In this document: one piece after another, positions 35,359 to 44,406 of the stretch | How the letters are laid out: every line of letters starts with the position of its first letter | Position numbering within the stretch: the first letter of the stretch is position 1 | NCBI RefSeq assembly: GCF_016892605.1 | Contig: NZ_JAFEMV010000001.1 | Coordinates: forward strand, 1-64,000 | Length of the DNA stretch: 64,000 bases | Direction of reading: 5' to 3' | Origin: Desemzia sp. RIT 804 | GTDB lineage: Bacteria > Bacillota > Bacilli > Lactobacillales > Carnobacteriaceae | The notes under the pieces: model-generated | What the model saw: the letters and a program-made list of their open reading frames with translations, nothing else | What the model was told of the DNA's origin: nothing | Database searches by the model: none | Program-made: the position numbers and the translations under genes

Positions 35359-35419
35359 TAGAATAAGGTTATTTTTGTTGGATAAGTACCGATTAAAAGA
35401 ATATGAAAGGAGTTTTAGT

Positions 35420-36148
35420 ATGTCGTCAGTATGTTTACAACTTTATTTTCAACCTAAAATCGATGTTGGTACAAATGTAACTATTGGATATGAAATTTTA
35501 TTGCGGAATAAAGATTATCCACCTTATTATCCAGCAGTAAAAATGGAAGAAGTTTACTACAATGAAGAGCAACACACACTTTTTTTAGAATGGCTACAAA
35601 AAGATATAACGAGGGTGCTCAAAAAGTATCCTGAAATTTCTTTATCGGTTAATTTTTCTCCAAGACAGCTTTTATATTCTGAGACAAAACAATTCTTTAG
35701 AGCAATGAAGCAATTTGCCGATCAATTGATCGTGGAAATAACCGAAGATTCGATTTTCTTAGAGGTTACAGAAGAAAAAAAAATAAAACATATTGAAAAA
35801 GAGATTGAAGATACATTGGCTTTTATTAAAGAACAAGGATATCTTATCTCTTTGGATGATGTGGGTACGGGACGAAATTCATTCGAGCGTGCTTTAGAAT
35901 ATGCTAGTTACCTTAGTCAAATTAAGTTTTCTATCGTAAAATGTGTTAGGCAAAATGCTTCACCAGAAATGATTGATTTTTTCTTAAAAGCCTGGCATCG
36001 ATTTGCTATAGAAAATCAAATAGATATTGTAGTAGAAGGCATTGAAGACAAAGATATGAGTGAAAAATTAGTAAAAGATGGATTGATCTTACAGCAAGGG
36101 TATTATTTTGGTAAACCAGCTGCTGAAATGATCTTGGAGAGTAATTAG
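35420..36148 (+). CDS. EAL-domain c-di-GMP phosphodiesterase
   Basis: A 242-residue stand-alone cytoplasmic EAL domain, expected to hydrolyse c-di-GMP to pGpG. Metal and catalytic positions look intact: Glu25 in the EIL variant of EAL (GYEILLR), Asn in VNFSPRQL, Glu in VEITEDS, Asp146-Asp147 in SLDDVGTGRNS, Lys in IKFSIVK, Glu in VVEGIED and Gln in QQGYYFGKP. The ATG at 35420 follows GAAAGGAG; a longer in-frame start has no site. It sits between the hydrolase and the diguanylate cyclase. Confidence 0.85.
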   Translation: MSSVCLQLYFQPKIDVGTNVTIGYEILLRNKDYPPYYPAVKMEEVYYNEEQHTLFLEWLQKDITRVLKKYPEISLSVNFSPRQLLYSETKQFFRAMKQFADQLIVEITEDSIFLEVTEEKKIKHIEKEIEDTLAFIKEQGYLISLDDVGTGRNSFERALEYASYLSQIKFSIVKCVRQNASPEMIDFFLKAWHRFAIENQIDIVVEGIEDKDMSEKLVKDGLILQQGYYFGKPAAEMILESN

Positions 36149-36198
36149 AACCCAATTGTAGTTGGATAGAGTTAAAAGAAAGGGCAAAAGGAAAAGTT

Positions 36199-37293
36199 AT
36201 GCTATCAAGAATTTTATTGAATGCAATTGCAAATATTGCAATATTGACATTAGTTTCATATATTTTTGTTAAAATGATTGCTAAAAAGAAAAAATATACT
36301 TTAACAGGATGGCAAAAAATAGTGATTATTCTTATTGCTAGCTTAACGTCTTTTATCCTGATGTCTTTTTCAGTTAATTTGCCACAACAAGTCAAAGTTG
36401 ATATGCGATATAATGGATTGGTTTTGTTACTGTACTACATTGGGCCTGCTGTTTTTGTACCATCTACCATTGTGACAGCCTTTTTGAGACTGAGCTGGGG
36501 AGTGTCCAGTGCAGCCGTTTATGCATTTATTCTTTATGTCATTTTAAGTATTGTTTTGCCCTTTCTTATTAAGCGGCTCTCTAAACACTTCAATAGCTAC
36601 GCAACAGGTTTAATATTGAACGCTGTTTATGTTATTGGGCATTCGATTGGTTTGTATTTTGTCTATTATGATTGGAAACAAACTTTATTTATTTCGTTTT
36701 TCAATTTTTTATTTTCTAGTTGTTGTCTAATGATAAATATTATGTTTATAGAAGATATGCGTGTGAATGTTCAACGTTACTTAGATGAAAAAGAACGAGC
36801 TAAAAGTGATTATTTGACTGGTTTATATAACAAACGAGAATTTAGTCGGAACTGGAAAGAAATTGAGCATGATCCAAAGGTAAAGCATACAGCATTTCTG
36901 ATGTTGGATATTGATCATTTTAAATGCATCATTGATCAATATGGCCATGTAAATGGAGACCTAGTATTGAGGCAAGTAGCAGATTTACTGCGTATACAAA
37001 ATATTGAATACCAACATGCTTATCGAGTTGGAGGGGAAGAATTCTGTATCATTCTAAAGAATCTTTGTTTCTCTGAACAGAAGAAAATCGCAGAAAGAAT
37101 ACGTGTGTCTATAGAAAGCAAGCAGTTTGTTTTAGAAAACCGCCAGGCAATTCAAGTAACGGTATCTATAGGATTGGCTTCTTCTTATTCGATCAAAGAC
37201 ATGAAAAAGTTGTATCGATTAGCTGATCGTGCTTTGTATCAAGCAAAAGAAAGAGGCAGAAATCAAATCGTAGCTTTAGAGTTTGAGGAATAG
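36199..37293 (+). CDS. Membrane diguanylate cyclase (GGDEF)
   Basis: A 364-residue protein with about six hydrophobic helices (residues 1-185, LytS-like 5TM sensor pattern) and a C-terminal GGDEF domain. It has the DIDHFKCIIDQYGHVNGD substrate motif and an intact active site GGEEF at 278-282, so it should make c-di-GMP from two GTP. The residues at the inhibitory-site positions are Ile and Gln instead of Arg and Asp, so allosteric product inhibition is unlikely. Last gene of the operon, 50 nt after the phosphodiesterase, closed by a strong terminator. Confidence 0.9.
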   Translation: MLSRILLNAIANIAILTLVSYIFVKMIAKKKKYTLTGWQKIVIILIASLTSFILMSFSVNLPQQVKVDMRYNGLVLLLYYIGPAVFVPSTIVTAFLRLSWGVSSAAVYAFILYVILSIVLPFLIKRLSKHFNSYATGLILNAVYVIGHSIGLYFVYYDWKQTLFISFFNFLFSSCCLMINIMFIEDMRVNVQRYLDEKERAKSDYLTGLYNKREFSRNWKEIEHDPKVKHTAFLMLDIDHFKCIIDQYGHVNGDLVLRQVADLLRIQNIEYQHAYRVGGEEFCIILKNLCFSEQKKIAERIRVSIESKQFVLENRQAIQVTVSIGLASSYSIKDMKKLYRLADRALYQAKERGRNQIVALEFEE

Positions 37294-37302
37294 TTTCAAA
37301 AT

Positions 37303-37355
37303 AATAGGAATCTATAAAGAGTGGTCTGGCCACTCTTCATAGATTCCTATTTTAG
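37303..37355. terminator. Bidirectional terminator between the cyclase and nnrD
   Basis: AATAGGAATCTAT with AAGAGTGG pairs with CCACTCTT and ATAGATTCCTATT; A/T tracts on both sides. Confidence 0.88.
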
Positions 37356-37362
37356 TTAATTT

Positions 37363-38190
37363 TTACTTTTGTGAATAGTGTTTCATCGTATAGGGAATCT
37401 CTTCTATTATTTGAGATGGAAGAACTACATATTGTTTTTCTGCAAGTGTATCTCCTATTTTACTATGCAAGAACACAGCTGCTAGAATGGCTTTTTCTTT
37501 ATCGTCAAATTGAGCCACAAAACCAGCGATCATACCCGCTAAGGTATCGCCCATCCCACCAGTGGCCATAGCTGGGTTTCCTGCAGTATTTTTCCAGGCT
37601 GCATCGTTAAAATAAACTTTTGTGCGGTTCGATTTGAGTACGATTGTCCCGCCAATTTTTTTCTGTTGAATCGCATTAGCTTCGCCTTCTTGTTCAGCTT
37701 GAGACAATCCAGTCATTTTTTTCCATTCTCCCACATGAGGAGTATAAATAACTTGTGTTTTTGGGTAAGGTAAATCATGTTCTGCCATAAGGCTAATAGC
37801 GCTGCCGTCAATAACGACATGTTGTTCTTGAGACACACTAGAAAATACAGTAGTTAACACATCCAATGCCTCTTGGGATAAACCTAGGCCTGGTCCAATA
37901 ACAATGACATCTGTTTTTTCTACTTGCTCAGTTACTTTTTTTAAATCAGTGCTATCCACAACCATTGCTTCTGGAAGTCGTGCATGTAGAGAAACATGAT
38001 TCGCTTTAGCTGTTGCTACGGTGACCAATCCGGCGCCGCTATAAACAGCTGCGCTAGCTGTTAAAATGGCGGCCCCGCCCATATCTTCATTTCCGCCGAT
38101 GACCAAAACTTTTCCATAAGTACCTTTATAACTATCTTCTGCCCGTTTAATTAAAGTTGATGTTAGTATCTCTTCTGTAATAGAATTCAT
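37363..38190 (-). CDS. nnrD: ADP-dependent NAD(P)H-hydrate dehydratase
   Basis: Repairs hydrated NAD(P)H (NADHX/NADPHX) using ADP. The 275-residue ribokinase-like protein has KVLVIGGNEDMGGAAILTAS near the N-terminus, VIGPGLGLS, VIYTPHVGEW and the nucleotide/catalytic motif ATGGMGDTLAGMIAG with the catalytic Asp. It is the stand-alone dehydratase, without a fused epimerase domain. AAAGGAG lies before the ATG on the reverse strand. It is divergent from pepV. Confidence 0.9.
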   Translation of the reverse strand: MNSITEEILTSTLIKRAEDSYKGTYGKVLVIGGNEDMGGAAILTASAAVYSGAGLVTVATAKANHVSLHARLPEAMVVDSTDLKKVTEQVEKTDVIVIGPGLGLSQEALDVLTTVFSSVSQEQHVVIDGSAISLMAEHDLPYPKTQVIYTPHVGEWKKMTGLSQAEQEGEANAIQQKKIGGTIVLKSNRTKVYFNDAAWKNTAGNPAMATGGMGDTLAGMIAGFVAQFDDKEKAILAAVFLHSKIGDTLAEKQYVVLPSQIIEEIPYTMKHYSQK

Positions 38191-38287
38191 CTGATTATCT
38201 CCTTTCTGTATTCTTCTTCATTATAAGTTTAAAAAAAACATTAAGCCAAAGATACACAAATAGAAATGAAAAAAGTTTATCTCTACA

Positions 38288-38316
38288 TTGGTAAGTCACT
38301 TCAAAAGTGATAGAAT
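38288..38316 (+). promoter_or_regulatory. pepV promoter
   Basis: TTGGTA, 17-bp spacer, TAGAAT. It covers the start of the longest open frame, which rules out the upstream start for pepV. Confidence 0.65.
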
Positions 38317-38347
38317 AGAAGTGTTAATGAAGAGGGGAGAATTTGAC

Positions 38348-39748
38348 ATGGCAATTGATTGGAAAAAAGAAGCAGAAGCTCGGAAAGACGACTTCTTAAA
38401 AGATTTATTTATGCTATTAAAAATCGATAGCGTCCGTGATGACAGTAAAGCATCAAATGACGCACCAGTAGGACCAGGTCCTAAAGAAGCCTTAGAGGCC
38501 TTTTTAGCTTTAGGCGAAAAAGATGGGTTCATCACTAAAAGTACCGGAAATATTGCTGGACATATTGAATATGGTGAAGGCGATGAAACGATGGGTGTAT
38601 TAGCTCACGTTGACGTAGTTCCGCCTGGAAATGGTTGGGACACAGATCCGTTTGAGCCTGTAATCAAAGATGGAAAAATCTATGCACGTGGTTCAAGTGA
38701 TGACAAAGGTCCTGGGATGGCTGCTTACTATGCGATCAAAATGATCAAGGAAATGAATTTACCTATTTCTAAAAGAATTCGTTTTATCATTGGAACGGAT
38801 GAAGAAAGTGGTTGGCAATGTATGGACCACTATTTGTCAGTAGAAGAAGAACCAGATTTTGGTTTCTCTCCTGATGCTAATTTCCCGATCATCAATGGCG
38901 AAAAAGGAAATGTTTCTTTATATGTAAATACTAAAGGAACAAACAAAGGCGGACAAAATACATTGATCAGTTTTGATGCTGGTTTGCGTGAAAATATGGT
39001 TCCTAGAGATGCTGTAGCTGTTTTCACTAGTGAAGAAGCTGATGTGATCGAAAAAGCTTTTTATGATTATGTGGAATCAGCACCTATTTCAGGTACGGTG
39101 TCTATTGATGGCGATCAAGTGACGATCGAAGTCGTTGGTAAGTCTGCTCACGGAATGGAACCTCGTGGAGGAGTGAACGGCGGAACTTATTTAGCAACGT
39201 TCTTAAGCAATTTTAGTTTCGGTGGAGACGCTCAAAATTACATTCAATTGATTGCAGAATACATCCACGAAGATTCAAGAGCCAATAAATTAAGTTTAGA
39301 CTTTGTTGATGAAGTCATGGGCGATTTAACAATGAATGCCGGTGTGTTCACCTTTACTCCTGAAGATGGTGGAATGGTCGCCTTGAATTTCCGCTACCCT
39401 CGTGGAATGAATGTGGAATCGATGGAAATTCAATTGGACAGCAAATTAGCGGAATATGGCGCGACAATCAGCCGCGGTGGTGTGAAAGAACCTCACTATG
39501 TACCTGCTGATGATCCAATGGTCAAAACGTTATTAGATGTTTATGCTAAACACACAGGTTTAGAAGCACATGAACAATCAATTGGCGGTGGAACATACGG
39601 ACGTTTATTAAAACGCGGTGTAGCCTATGGAGCAATGTTCCCAGATAGCGTTGATACTATGCATCAAGCAAATGAGTTTATGGCTGTAGATGATTTGATG
39701 AAAGCCATGGCTATTTACGCTGAAGCGATTTATGAATTGCTTAAATAG
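38348..39748 (+). CDS. pepV: Xaa-His/beta-Ala dipeptidase PepV
   Basis: Cytoplasmic zinc dipeptidase of the M20 family (466 residues), used by lactic acid bacteria to complete peptide breakdown. Metal ligands and catalytic residues appear in AHVDVVPPGNGWDTDPF (His87, Asp89), GSSDDKGP and GTDEESGWQCMDHYL. The lid domain and the terminal His are in GMFPDSVDTMHQANE-like sequence near the C-terminus. AGGGGAG lies before the ATG at 38348, about 25 nt downstream of the predicted transcription start. Confidence 0.92.
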   Translation: MAIDWKKEAEARKDDFLKDLFMLLKIDSVRDDSKASNDAPVGPGPKEALEAFLALGEKDGFITKSTGNIAGHIEYGEGDETMGVLAHVDVVPPGNGWDTDPFEPVIKDGKIYARGSSDDKGPGMAAYYAIKMIKEMNLPISKRIRFIIGTDEESGWQCMDHYLSVEEEPDFGFSPDANFPIINGEKGNVSLYVNTKGTNKGGQNTLISFDAGLRENMVPRDAVAVFTSEEADVIEKAFYDYVESAPISGTVSIDGDQVTIEVVGKSAHGMEPRGGVNGGTYLATFLSNFSFGGDAQNYIQLIAEYIHEDSRANKLSLDFVDEVMGDLTMNAGVFTFTPEDGGMVALNFRYPRGMNVESMEIQLDSKLAEYGATISRGGVKEPHYVPADDPMVKTLLDVYAKHTGLEAHEQSIGGGTYGRLLKRGVAYGAMFPDSVDTMHQANEFMAVDDLMKAMAIYAEAIYELLK

Positions 39749-39778
39749 TCTCTTTGATGAACCAGTACTTTATATTGA

Positions 39779-39956
39779 AGAGAGTGGGACAAAAGACGTT
39801 TTGACCATTGAATATAAACCAGCCTCCCCTTATGAGATGCTTTTTCTCAGAAGGGGAGGCTGGTTTATAGGCATGTGGTCAGGATTTTGGAACGCGTTTA
39901 AAAGCACCCGCTTAGTATGTGACAGAGATAAAAACTATTGTCCCATCCTCTTTTTG
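39779..39956 (+). repeat. Hairpin element nested inside a terminator
   Basis: An outer stem (AGAGTGGGACAA at 39781 facing TTGTCCCATCCTCTTTTT at 39938) looks like a Rho-independent terminator. Inside it sits a strong 23-bp hairpin (ATAAACCAGCCTCCCC facing GGGGAGGCTGGTTTAT, 39814-39868), flanked by GACCA/TGGTC, then AACGCGTTTAAAA (39891-39903), the same motif as in the 30.8-31.0 kb repeats. It looks like a repeat inserted in the loop of the pepV terminator. Confidence 0.75.
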
Positions 39957-39971
39957 ACGATGAGTGTAAAC

Positions 39972-40325
39972 TTAAAGAGGAGAAGAGTCTTTTTCATTTT
40001 GTTTTTTGTAGATAGCATATATTTGTGCCAGTACCATAGGATCTTTAATAGTAGTATCTAAAAAAGTAAGCAGAGCATCTATCACTTTGGTATCTTTATT
40101 CTGTTCGATCATCTCTTTTAATGCAAAATTATACTCATACAAATTGTCTAACATGTGGTGGTAGTCTTCAATAAACAATCTTAAGTTGCGACTATCTTGT
40201 AAAGCTTCTTTAGTAACAGTATTTTTTTTATGGAGACTCATAAAATAGTCTTCTTTAGTTAATGTTAAGTAGTTCACAATACGTTCTATGTCACGAGTTT
40301 CTTCGACTGTAAAGTTTAAGTTCAT
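39972..40325 (-). CDS. Small helical protein of unknown function
   Basis: A 117-residue acidic, probably all-helical cytoplasmic protein (ETRDIERIVNYLTLTKEDYF, LRLFIEDYHHMLDNLYEYNF). There is no signal peptide, membrane helix or recognised motif. A GTAGGAG site lies about 5 nt before the ATG on the reverse strand. The hydrophobic heptad spacing suggests a helical bundle. It converges on pepV and is divergent from the SDR gene. I do not recognise the family. Confidence 0.6.
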   Translation of the reverse strand: MNLNFTVEETRDIERIVNYLTLTKEDYFMSLHKKNTVTKEALQDSRNLRLFIEDYHHMLDNLYEYNFALKEMIEQNKDTKVIDALLTFLDTTIKDPMVLAQIYAIYKKQNEKDSSPL

Positions 40326-40540
40326 TTTAAAAACTCCTACCTGTATTTAATTTTTTGCGTCTCAAGAATACAACAAAAATTTAATTTAGTAAAGGTATAT
40401 ACCATTATTCTTAAAAAAATTGTGCTAATCTGATAAAAAAAGGTAACAGAATTGGCACAAACTCGATTTTATTTCTTTTGTGAGATTAATGTTATAATTT
40501 GTGCAAATGCTTTTCATTATTTAATTTGAGGAGGAAAATA

Positions 40541-41326
40541 ATGGATTTAGAGTTAACAAATAAAGTTGCACTAGTAGTGGCTTCCAGTAAAGGCTTAGGA
40601 AAAGCCATTGCTAAGGAATTAGCTAAAGAAGGCGCCAACGTAATGCTGACAAGTAGAAATGAAGAAACACTGCAGCACACAAAAGAAGAAATACAATCAG
40701 GAGATACAGGCAAAGTGGCTTATTTTCCGGCTGATATTACCAATCCAGATGATATTAAAGCTTTGGTTCAGGAAACTAAGACTCAATTTGGAAAAATCGA
40801 TATCTTGATCAACAACGCAGGAGGACCACCTTCTGGGAAGTTTACTGATTTTCAAGATGAAGAGTGGGAGAATGCTTTTCAGTTGAATTTATTGAGTTAT
40901 ATCCGCTTGATCCGAGAAGTACTGCCTGATTTAAAAGAAAGAGGTGGGAAAATCTTAAATGTTGCGAGTTCTTCCATTAAAGCAGTTCTGCCTGATTTGA
41001 TTTTATCCAATACTTTTCGCAATGGGATCAATGGTCTAAGCAAATCATTAGCAGTAGAACTAGCGCCTTACAATATTATGGTCAATACTATTGGACCAGG
41101 TAGAATTGCAACAGATAGAATCCAATCGCTTGATCAAAAGAAAGCTGAAGCGCAGGGTGTTTCGATAGAAGAAGTTACCGCACAATCAGAAAAAGAAATT
41201 CCAATCGGTCGTTACGGAGAACCGAAAGAATTTGCTAAAACAGCTGTATTTTTAGTTTCAGGAGCAAATACTTATGTTACAGGACAATCTATTTTAGTGG
41301 ACGGCGGATTAGTCAAAGCCATTTAA
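40541..41326 (+). CDS. Atypical short-chain dehydrogenase/reductase (BKR-like)
   Basis: A 261-residue Rossmann-fold SDR. The cofactor motif is VVASSKGLGKAIA, followed by NNAGGPPSGKF and the C-terminal TGQSILVDGGL. It belongs to the group resembling 3-oxoacyl-ACP reductase in which the YxxxK active site is absent: the expected place reads LSNTFRNGINGLSKSLAVELA, without the catalytic Tyr. The serine of ASSSIK is kept. Whether it is an oxidoreductase is therefore uncertain. GAGGAGG precedes the ATG at 40541, and an extended -10 (TGTTATAAT) lies about 45 nt upstream. Confidence 0.82.
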   Translation: MDLELTNKVALVVASSKGLGKAIAKELAKEGANVMLTSRNEETLQHTKEEIQSGDTGKVAYFPADITNPDDIKALVQETKTQFGKIDILINNAGGPPSGKFTDFQDEEWENAFQLNLLSYIRLIREVLPDLKERGGKILNVASSSIKAVLPDLILSNTFRNGINGLSKSLAVELAPYNIMVNTIGPGRIATDRIQSLDQKKAEAQGVSIEEVTAQSEKEIPIGRYGEPKEFAKTAVFLVSGANTYVTGQSILVDGGLVKAI

Positions 41327-41330
41327 TGTC

Positions 41331-41369
41331 AAAAAAACAGTTGAGATATCGATTCTCAGCTGTTTTTGT
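41331..41369 (+). terminator. Terminator after the SDR gene
   Basis: AAAACAGTTGAGA pairs with TCTCAGCTGTTTT (one G-U), then TTGTTG. Confidence 0.8.
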
Positions 41370-41502
41370 TGTATATGATTCTCTCACTTTGCTCCTTTTT
41401 TGAAAAAATACTTATTTCTTGAATAATGAAAGACAATAGCAATGGAATATTTTATAATGGAGATAGAAACAGGAGTATTATAAAAACGTTAGGGGGAGTA
41501 AG

Positions 41503-42612
41503 ATGTCTGAATCATCAAATTTAAATCAAACACCGTTATACGGTTATTATAAAGAAAATAATGTGAAGATGATCGATTTTGGCGGTTGGGCGCTGCCGAT
41601 TCACTTTACAAGCATTATAGAAGAACACGAAACAGTTCGTACAAAAGCTGGGTTGTTTGATGTTTCTCACATGGGTGAGATACTCATTGAAGGCGCAAAT
41701 GCAACGGCTTACTTAAATCACTTACTGACAAATAATATAGCTTCAATACAAGTCAATCAAGCCCAATATAATGCCATGTGTCATCCGAATGGCGGCACCA
41801 TTGATGATTTGATCGTATTCAAACTGTCAGAGGAAAAATATCTAATGACACCTAATGCAGCAAATAAAAATAAGGTATGGGACTGGATGAATCAACACTC
41901 ACAAGATAATGTTACACTCAAAGATCTTTCTACTGAGATGGGTTTATTGGCGTTGCAAGGGCCAAAGGCTGAAGCCATTTTGAGTAAATTATCCTCAATC
42001 GATTTGAACAAGATCCAATCTTACCACTTTCTTCCTGAAACAACTGTAGCTGGTATTTCTAATGTTCTTATTGCCAGAACCGGCTACACTGGTGAAGATG
42101 GATTTGAGTTGTATACATCAGCAGATCAAGTCGAAAAATTGTGGCATGAACTGTTAACGGCTGGTACAGAAGAAGGAATAAAACCTTGTGGACTTGGTGC
42201 ACGGGATACATTACGTTTGGAAGCAGGCTTGTCTTTATACGGACATGAATTATCTGATGAAATTACTCCTTTAGAGGGAGGGATCGGATTTGCTGTGAAA
42301 ACGAAGAAAGTAGATTCTTTTATTGGACAAGAAAAATTAGCTGAACAACGCAATCATGGCTTAAAGAGAAAAATCAGAGGGATCGAACTTCTGGATAAAG
42401 GCATTGCTCGTGAAGGCTACCCAATCTACTCAGAAGCTGGAGAAGAAGTTGGATTGGTCACATCGGGAACTAAATCACCGACTTTAAATAAGAGTATTGG
42501 ATTAGTTTTGATCCAAGATGAATACACTACACTAGGAACAACGGTGTATGTTGGGGTGAGAAAGAAAAAGATTGCGGCTCAAATCACTAACACACCATTT
42601 TATAAACGATAA
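41503..42612 (+). CDS. gcvT: Glycine cleavage system T protein (aminomethyltransferase)
   Basis: Releases ammonia from the aminomethyl-lipoyl H protein and passes the one-carbon unit to tetrahydrofolate. The 369-residue product has GGWALPIHFTSIIEEHETVR, LFDVSHMGEI, ARTGYTGEDGFELY and CGLGARDTLRLEAGLSLYG, all characteristic. First gene of gcvT-gcvH-gcvPA-gcvPB. A TATAAT -10 lies about 45 nt upstream and GGGGGAG before the ATG. The 176-nt upstream gap is too short, and lacks the motifs, for a tandem glycine riboswitch. Confidence 0.95.
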   Translation: MSESSNLNQTPLYGYYKENNVKMIDFGGWALPIHFTSIIEEHETVRTKAGLFDVSHMGEILIEGANATAYLNHLLTNNIASIQVNQAQYNAMCHPNGGTIDDLIVFKLSEEKYLMTPNAANKNKVWDWMNQHSQDNVTLKDLSTEMGLLALQGPKAEAILSKLSSIDLNKIQSYHFLPETTVAGISNVLIARTGYTGEDGFELYTSADQVEKLWHELLTAGTEEGIKPCGLGARDTLRLEAGLSLYGHELSDEITPLEGGIGFAVKTKKVDSFIGQEKLAEQRNHGLKRKIRGIELLDKGIAREGYPIYSEAGEEVGLVTSGTKSPTLNKSIGLVLIQDEYTTLGTTVYVGVRKKKIAAQITNTPFYKR

Positions 42613-42644
42613 TAAAAACTTAAAATAAGGAAGGAAGTTGCAAC

Positions 42645-43052
42645 ATGACAAATAACAAAAACAATCTCTATTTTACAAAAGACCACGAATGGGTGCTGGT
42701 TTTTGAAAGCAACGTGGCCCGTGTAGGAATTACCAAATATGCTACAGAACAATTAGGAGACATTGTTTTTGTAGAAGTTCCAGAATTGGATTCAGATGTA
42801 ACGATTGAAGAAGAGATGGCCACTGTAGAATCTGTAAAATCAGCTTCTGAGATTTTTGCACCAATCACTGGAACAATCACTAAAGTGAATGATGAACTAG
42901 AAGATAGTCCTGAATTAGTCAATGAATCTCCATACGAAAGCGGCTGGTTAGCAGAAATTCAATTTGAAAATGAAGAAGAATTGGCTCAACTTATGAATCA
43001 AGAAGCTTATGAAAATTATGTAAAGGAATTAAAAGAGGAAGAAGGTCAATAA
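42645..43052 (+). CDS. gcvH: Glycine cleavage system H protein
   Basis: The lipoylated carrier (135 residues) shuttling the aminomethyl group between P, T and L proteins. The lipoylation Lys65 lies in TVESVKSASEIFAPITG, with FTKDHEWV near the start and NESPYESGWLAEI later. It may also be the donor from which lipoate is relayed to other enzymes. It starts 32 nt after gcvT behind AAGGAAGG. Confidence 0.96.
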   Translation: MTNNKNNLYFTKDHEWVLVFESNVARVGITKYATEQLGDIVFVEVPELDSDVTIEEEMATVESVKSASEIFAPITGTITKVNDELEDSPELVNESPYESGWLAEIQFENEEELAQLMNQEAYENYVKELKEEEGQ

Positions 43053-43053
43053 T

Positions 43054-44406
43054 GTGACAAATGAATTTCGCTATTTACCAGATACTGAGCAAGATATAGC
43101 TGAAATGATGAAGACGTTAGAGATTGATTCTATCGAAGAATTGTTTCAAGATATTCCAGAACCTATTCGGCTGAAAGAAGAATTCACTCTTCCTGATGCT
43201 CTTTCAGAAACTGCTTTAACCACTCACATGCGTCAATTGGCAACTGAAAACGTCAATACAGATGACGCATCTATTTTTCTAGGAGCGGGAACTTATGATC
43301 ACTATATTCCTAGTGTAGTAGACCATGTTATCTCTCGTTCTGAGTTTTACACAGCATATACTCCTTATCAGCCTGAAGTCAGCCAAGGGGAATTACAAGC
43401 TATATTTGAATTTCAAACGATGATTACAGAATTGACTGGTATGGAAGCTGCAAATTCTTCCTTATATGATGGGTTTACTTCTCTAGGGGAAGCAGCTAGC
43501 TTAGCTGTGACAACAACGAAACGTTCTAAAATAGCGGTCTCTAAAGGAATTCATCCACAAGGCAGAGAAATCTTAAAAGCTATCTCGACAGGTCGAGAGT
43601 TTGAATTAGTAGAACTTTCGCTGACAGCAGATATTACAGATCTTTCACACTTAAAAGAAACGATCGATGAACATACAGCAGCAGTGGTGGTACAATACCC
43701 GAATTTTTTAGGTTCTGTGGAAGATTTAAAAGCCATAAAAGAAATAACAGCTGCTCAAAAAGCTCTTCTTATTGTGATGGCTAATCCATTGGCATTAGGT
43801 TTACTGGAAGCCCCTGGAAAATTAGGAGCTGACATCGTAGTAGGCGATATGCAACCATTAGGGCTGTCTATGTCAGCAGGTGGTCCACATTGTGGTTATT
43901 TTACCGTGAACAAAAAACACATGCGTAAAATTCCAGGTCGGATCATCGGCCAAACAACGGATAAAGAAGGAAAACGTGGATTTGTAATGACATTACAAAC
44001 GCGTGAGCAACACATTCGTCGTGAAAAAGCGACTTCTAATATGAGTTCCAATCAAGCGTTAAATGCCTTAGCTTCAGCAGTTTGTATGGCTGCTTTAGGC
44101 AAAGAAGGTATACAAGAAATAGCTCGATTAAATGTTGATAAAGCTGACTACTTAGCAAATCAATTAAAAAATAAAGGTGTTCCTATTTATAATCAAGCTC
44201 CTTTCTTTAATGAATTTGTAGTAAGGCTAAACCGTCCTGTTTCAGAAATCAATACATCACTTTTAGATAAAGGAATCATCGGTGGCTATGACTTGGAACC
44301 TGAATATGGGATAAAGAATGCTATGCTTCTTTGTGTGACCGATCAACGGACCAAAGAAGAAATAGATAATTTAGTCTCTGCACTGGAGGAATTCATTCAT
44401 GAATAA
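43054..44406 (+). CDS. gcvPA: Glycine dehydrogenase (decarboxylating) subunit 1
   Basis: The N-terminal half of the split P protein (450 residues), which with GcvPB decarboxylates glycine using PLP. Features include [74 protein letters not shown] and [11 protein letters not shown]. It uses a GTG start directly after the gcvH stop and overlaps gcvPB by 8 nt, indicating tight coupling and equal subunit amounts. Confidence 0.96.
   Translation: MTNEFRYLPDTEQDIAEMMKTLEIDSIEELFQDIPEPIRLKEEFTLPDALSETALTTHMRQLATENVNTDDASIFLGAGTYDHYIPSVVDHVISRSEFYTAYTPYQPEVSQGELQAIFEFQTMITELTGMEAANSSLYDGFTSLGEAASLAVTTTKRSKIAVSKGIHPQGREILKAISTGREFELVELSLTADITDLSHLKETIDEHTAAVVVQYPNFLGSVEDLKAIKEITAAQKALLIVMANPLALGLLEAPGKLGADIVVGDMQPLGLSMSAGGPHCGYFTVNKKHMRKIPGRIIGQTTDKEGKRGFVMTLQTREQHIRREKATSNMSSNQALNALASAVCMAALGKEGIQEIARLNVDKADYLANQLKNKGVPIYNQAPFFNEFVVRLNRPVSEINTSLLDKGIIGGYDLEPEYGIKNAMLLCVTDQRTKEEIDNLVSALEEFIHE

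Noticed and set aside
39732-40061. Open frame of 109 codons overlapping the end of pepV
   Set aside because: It runs through the nested terminator/hairpin element, has no ribosome binding site and its translation shows no protein-like pattern.
40452-40466. TTGGCAC resembling a sigma-54 -24 element before the SDR gene
   Set aside because: The GC of the -12 element is missing at the required spacing, and a good extended -10 sigma-A promoter lies just downstream.
41327-41502. Glycine riboswitch expected before gcvT
   Set aside because: The gap holds a terminator and a -10 box; there is no room or motif for a glycine aptamer.
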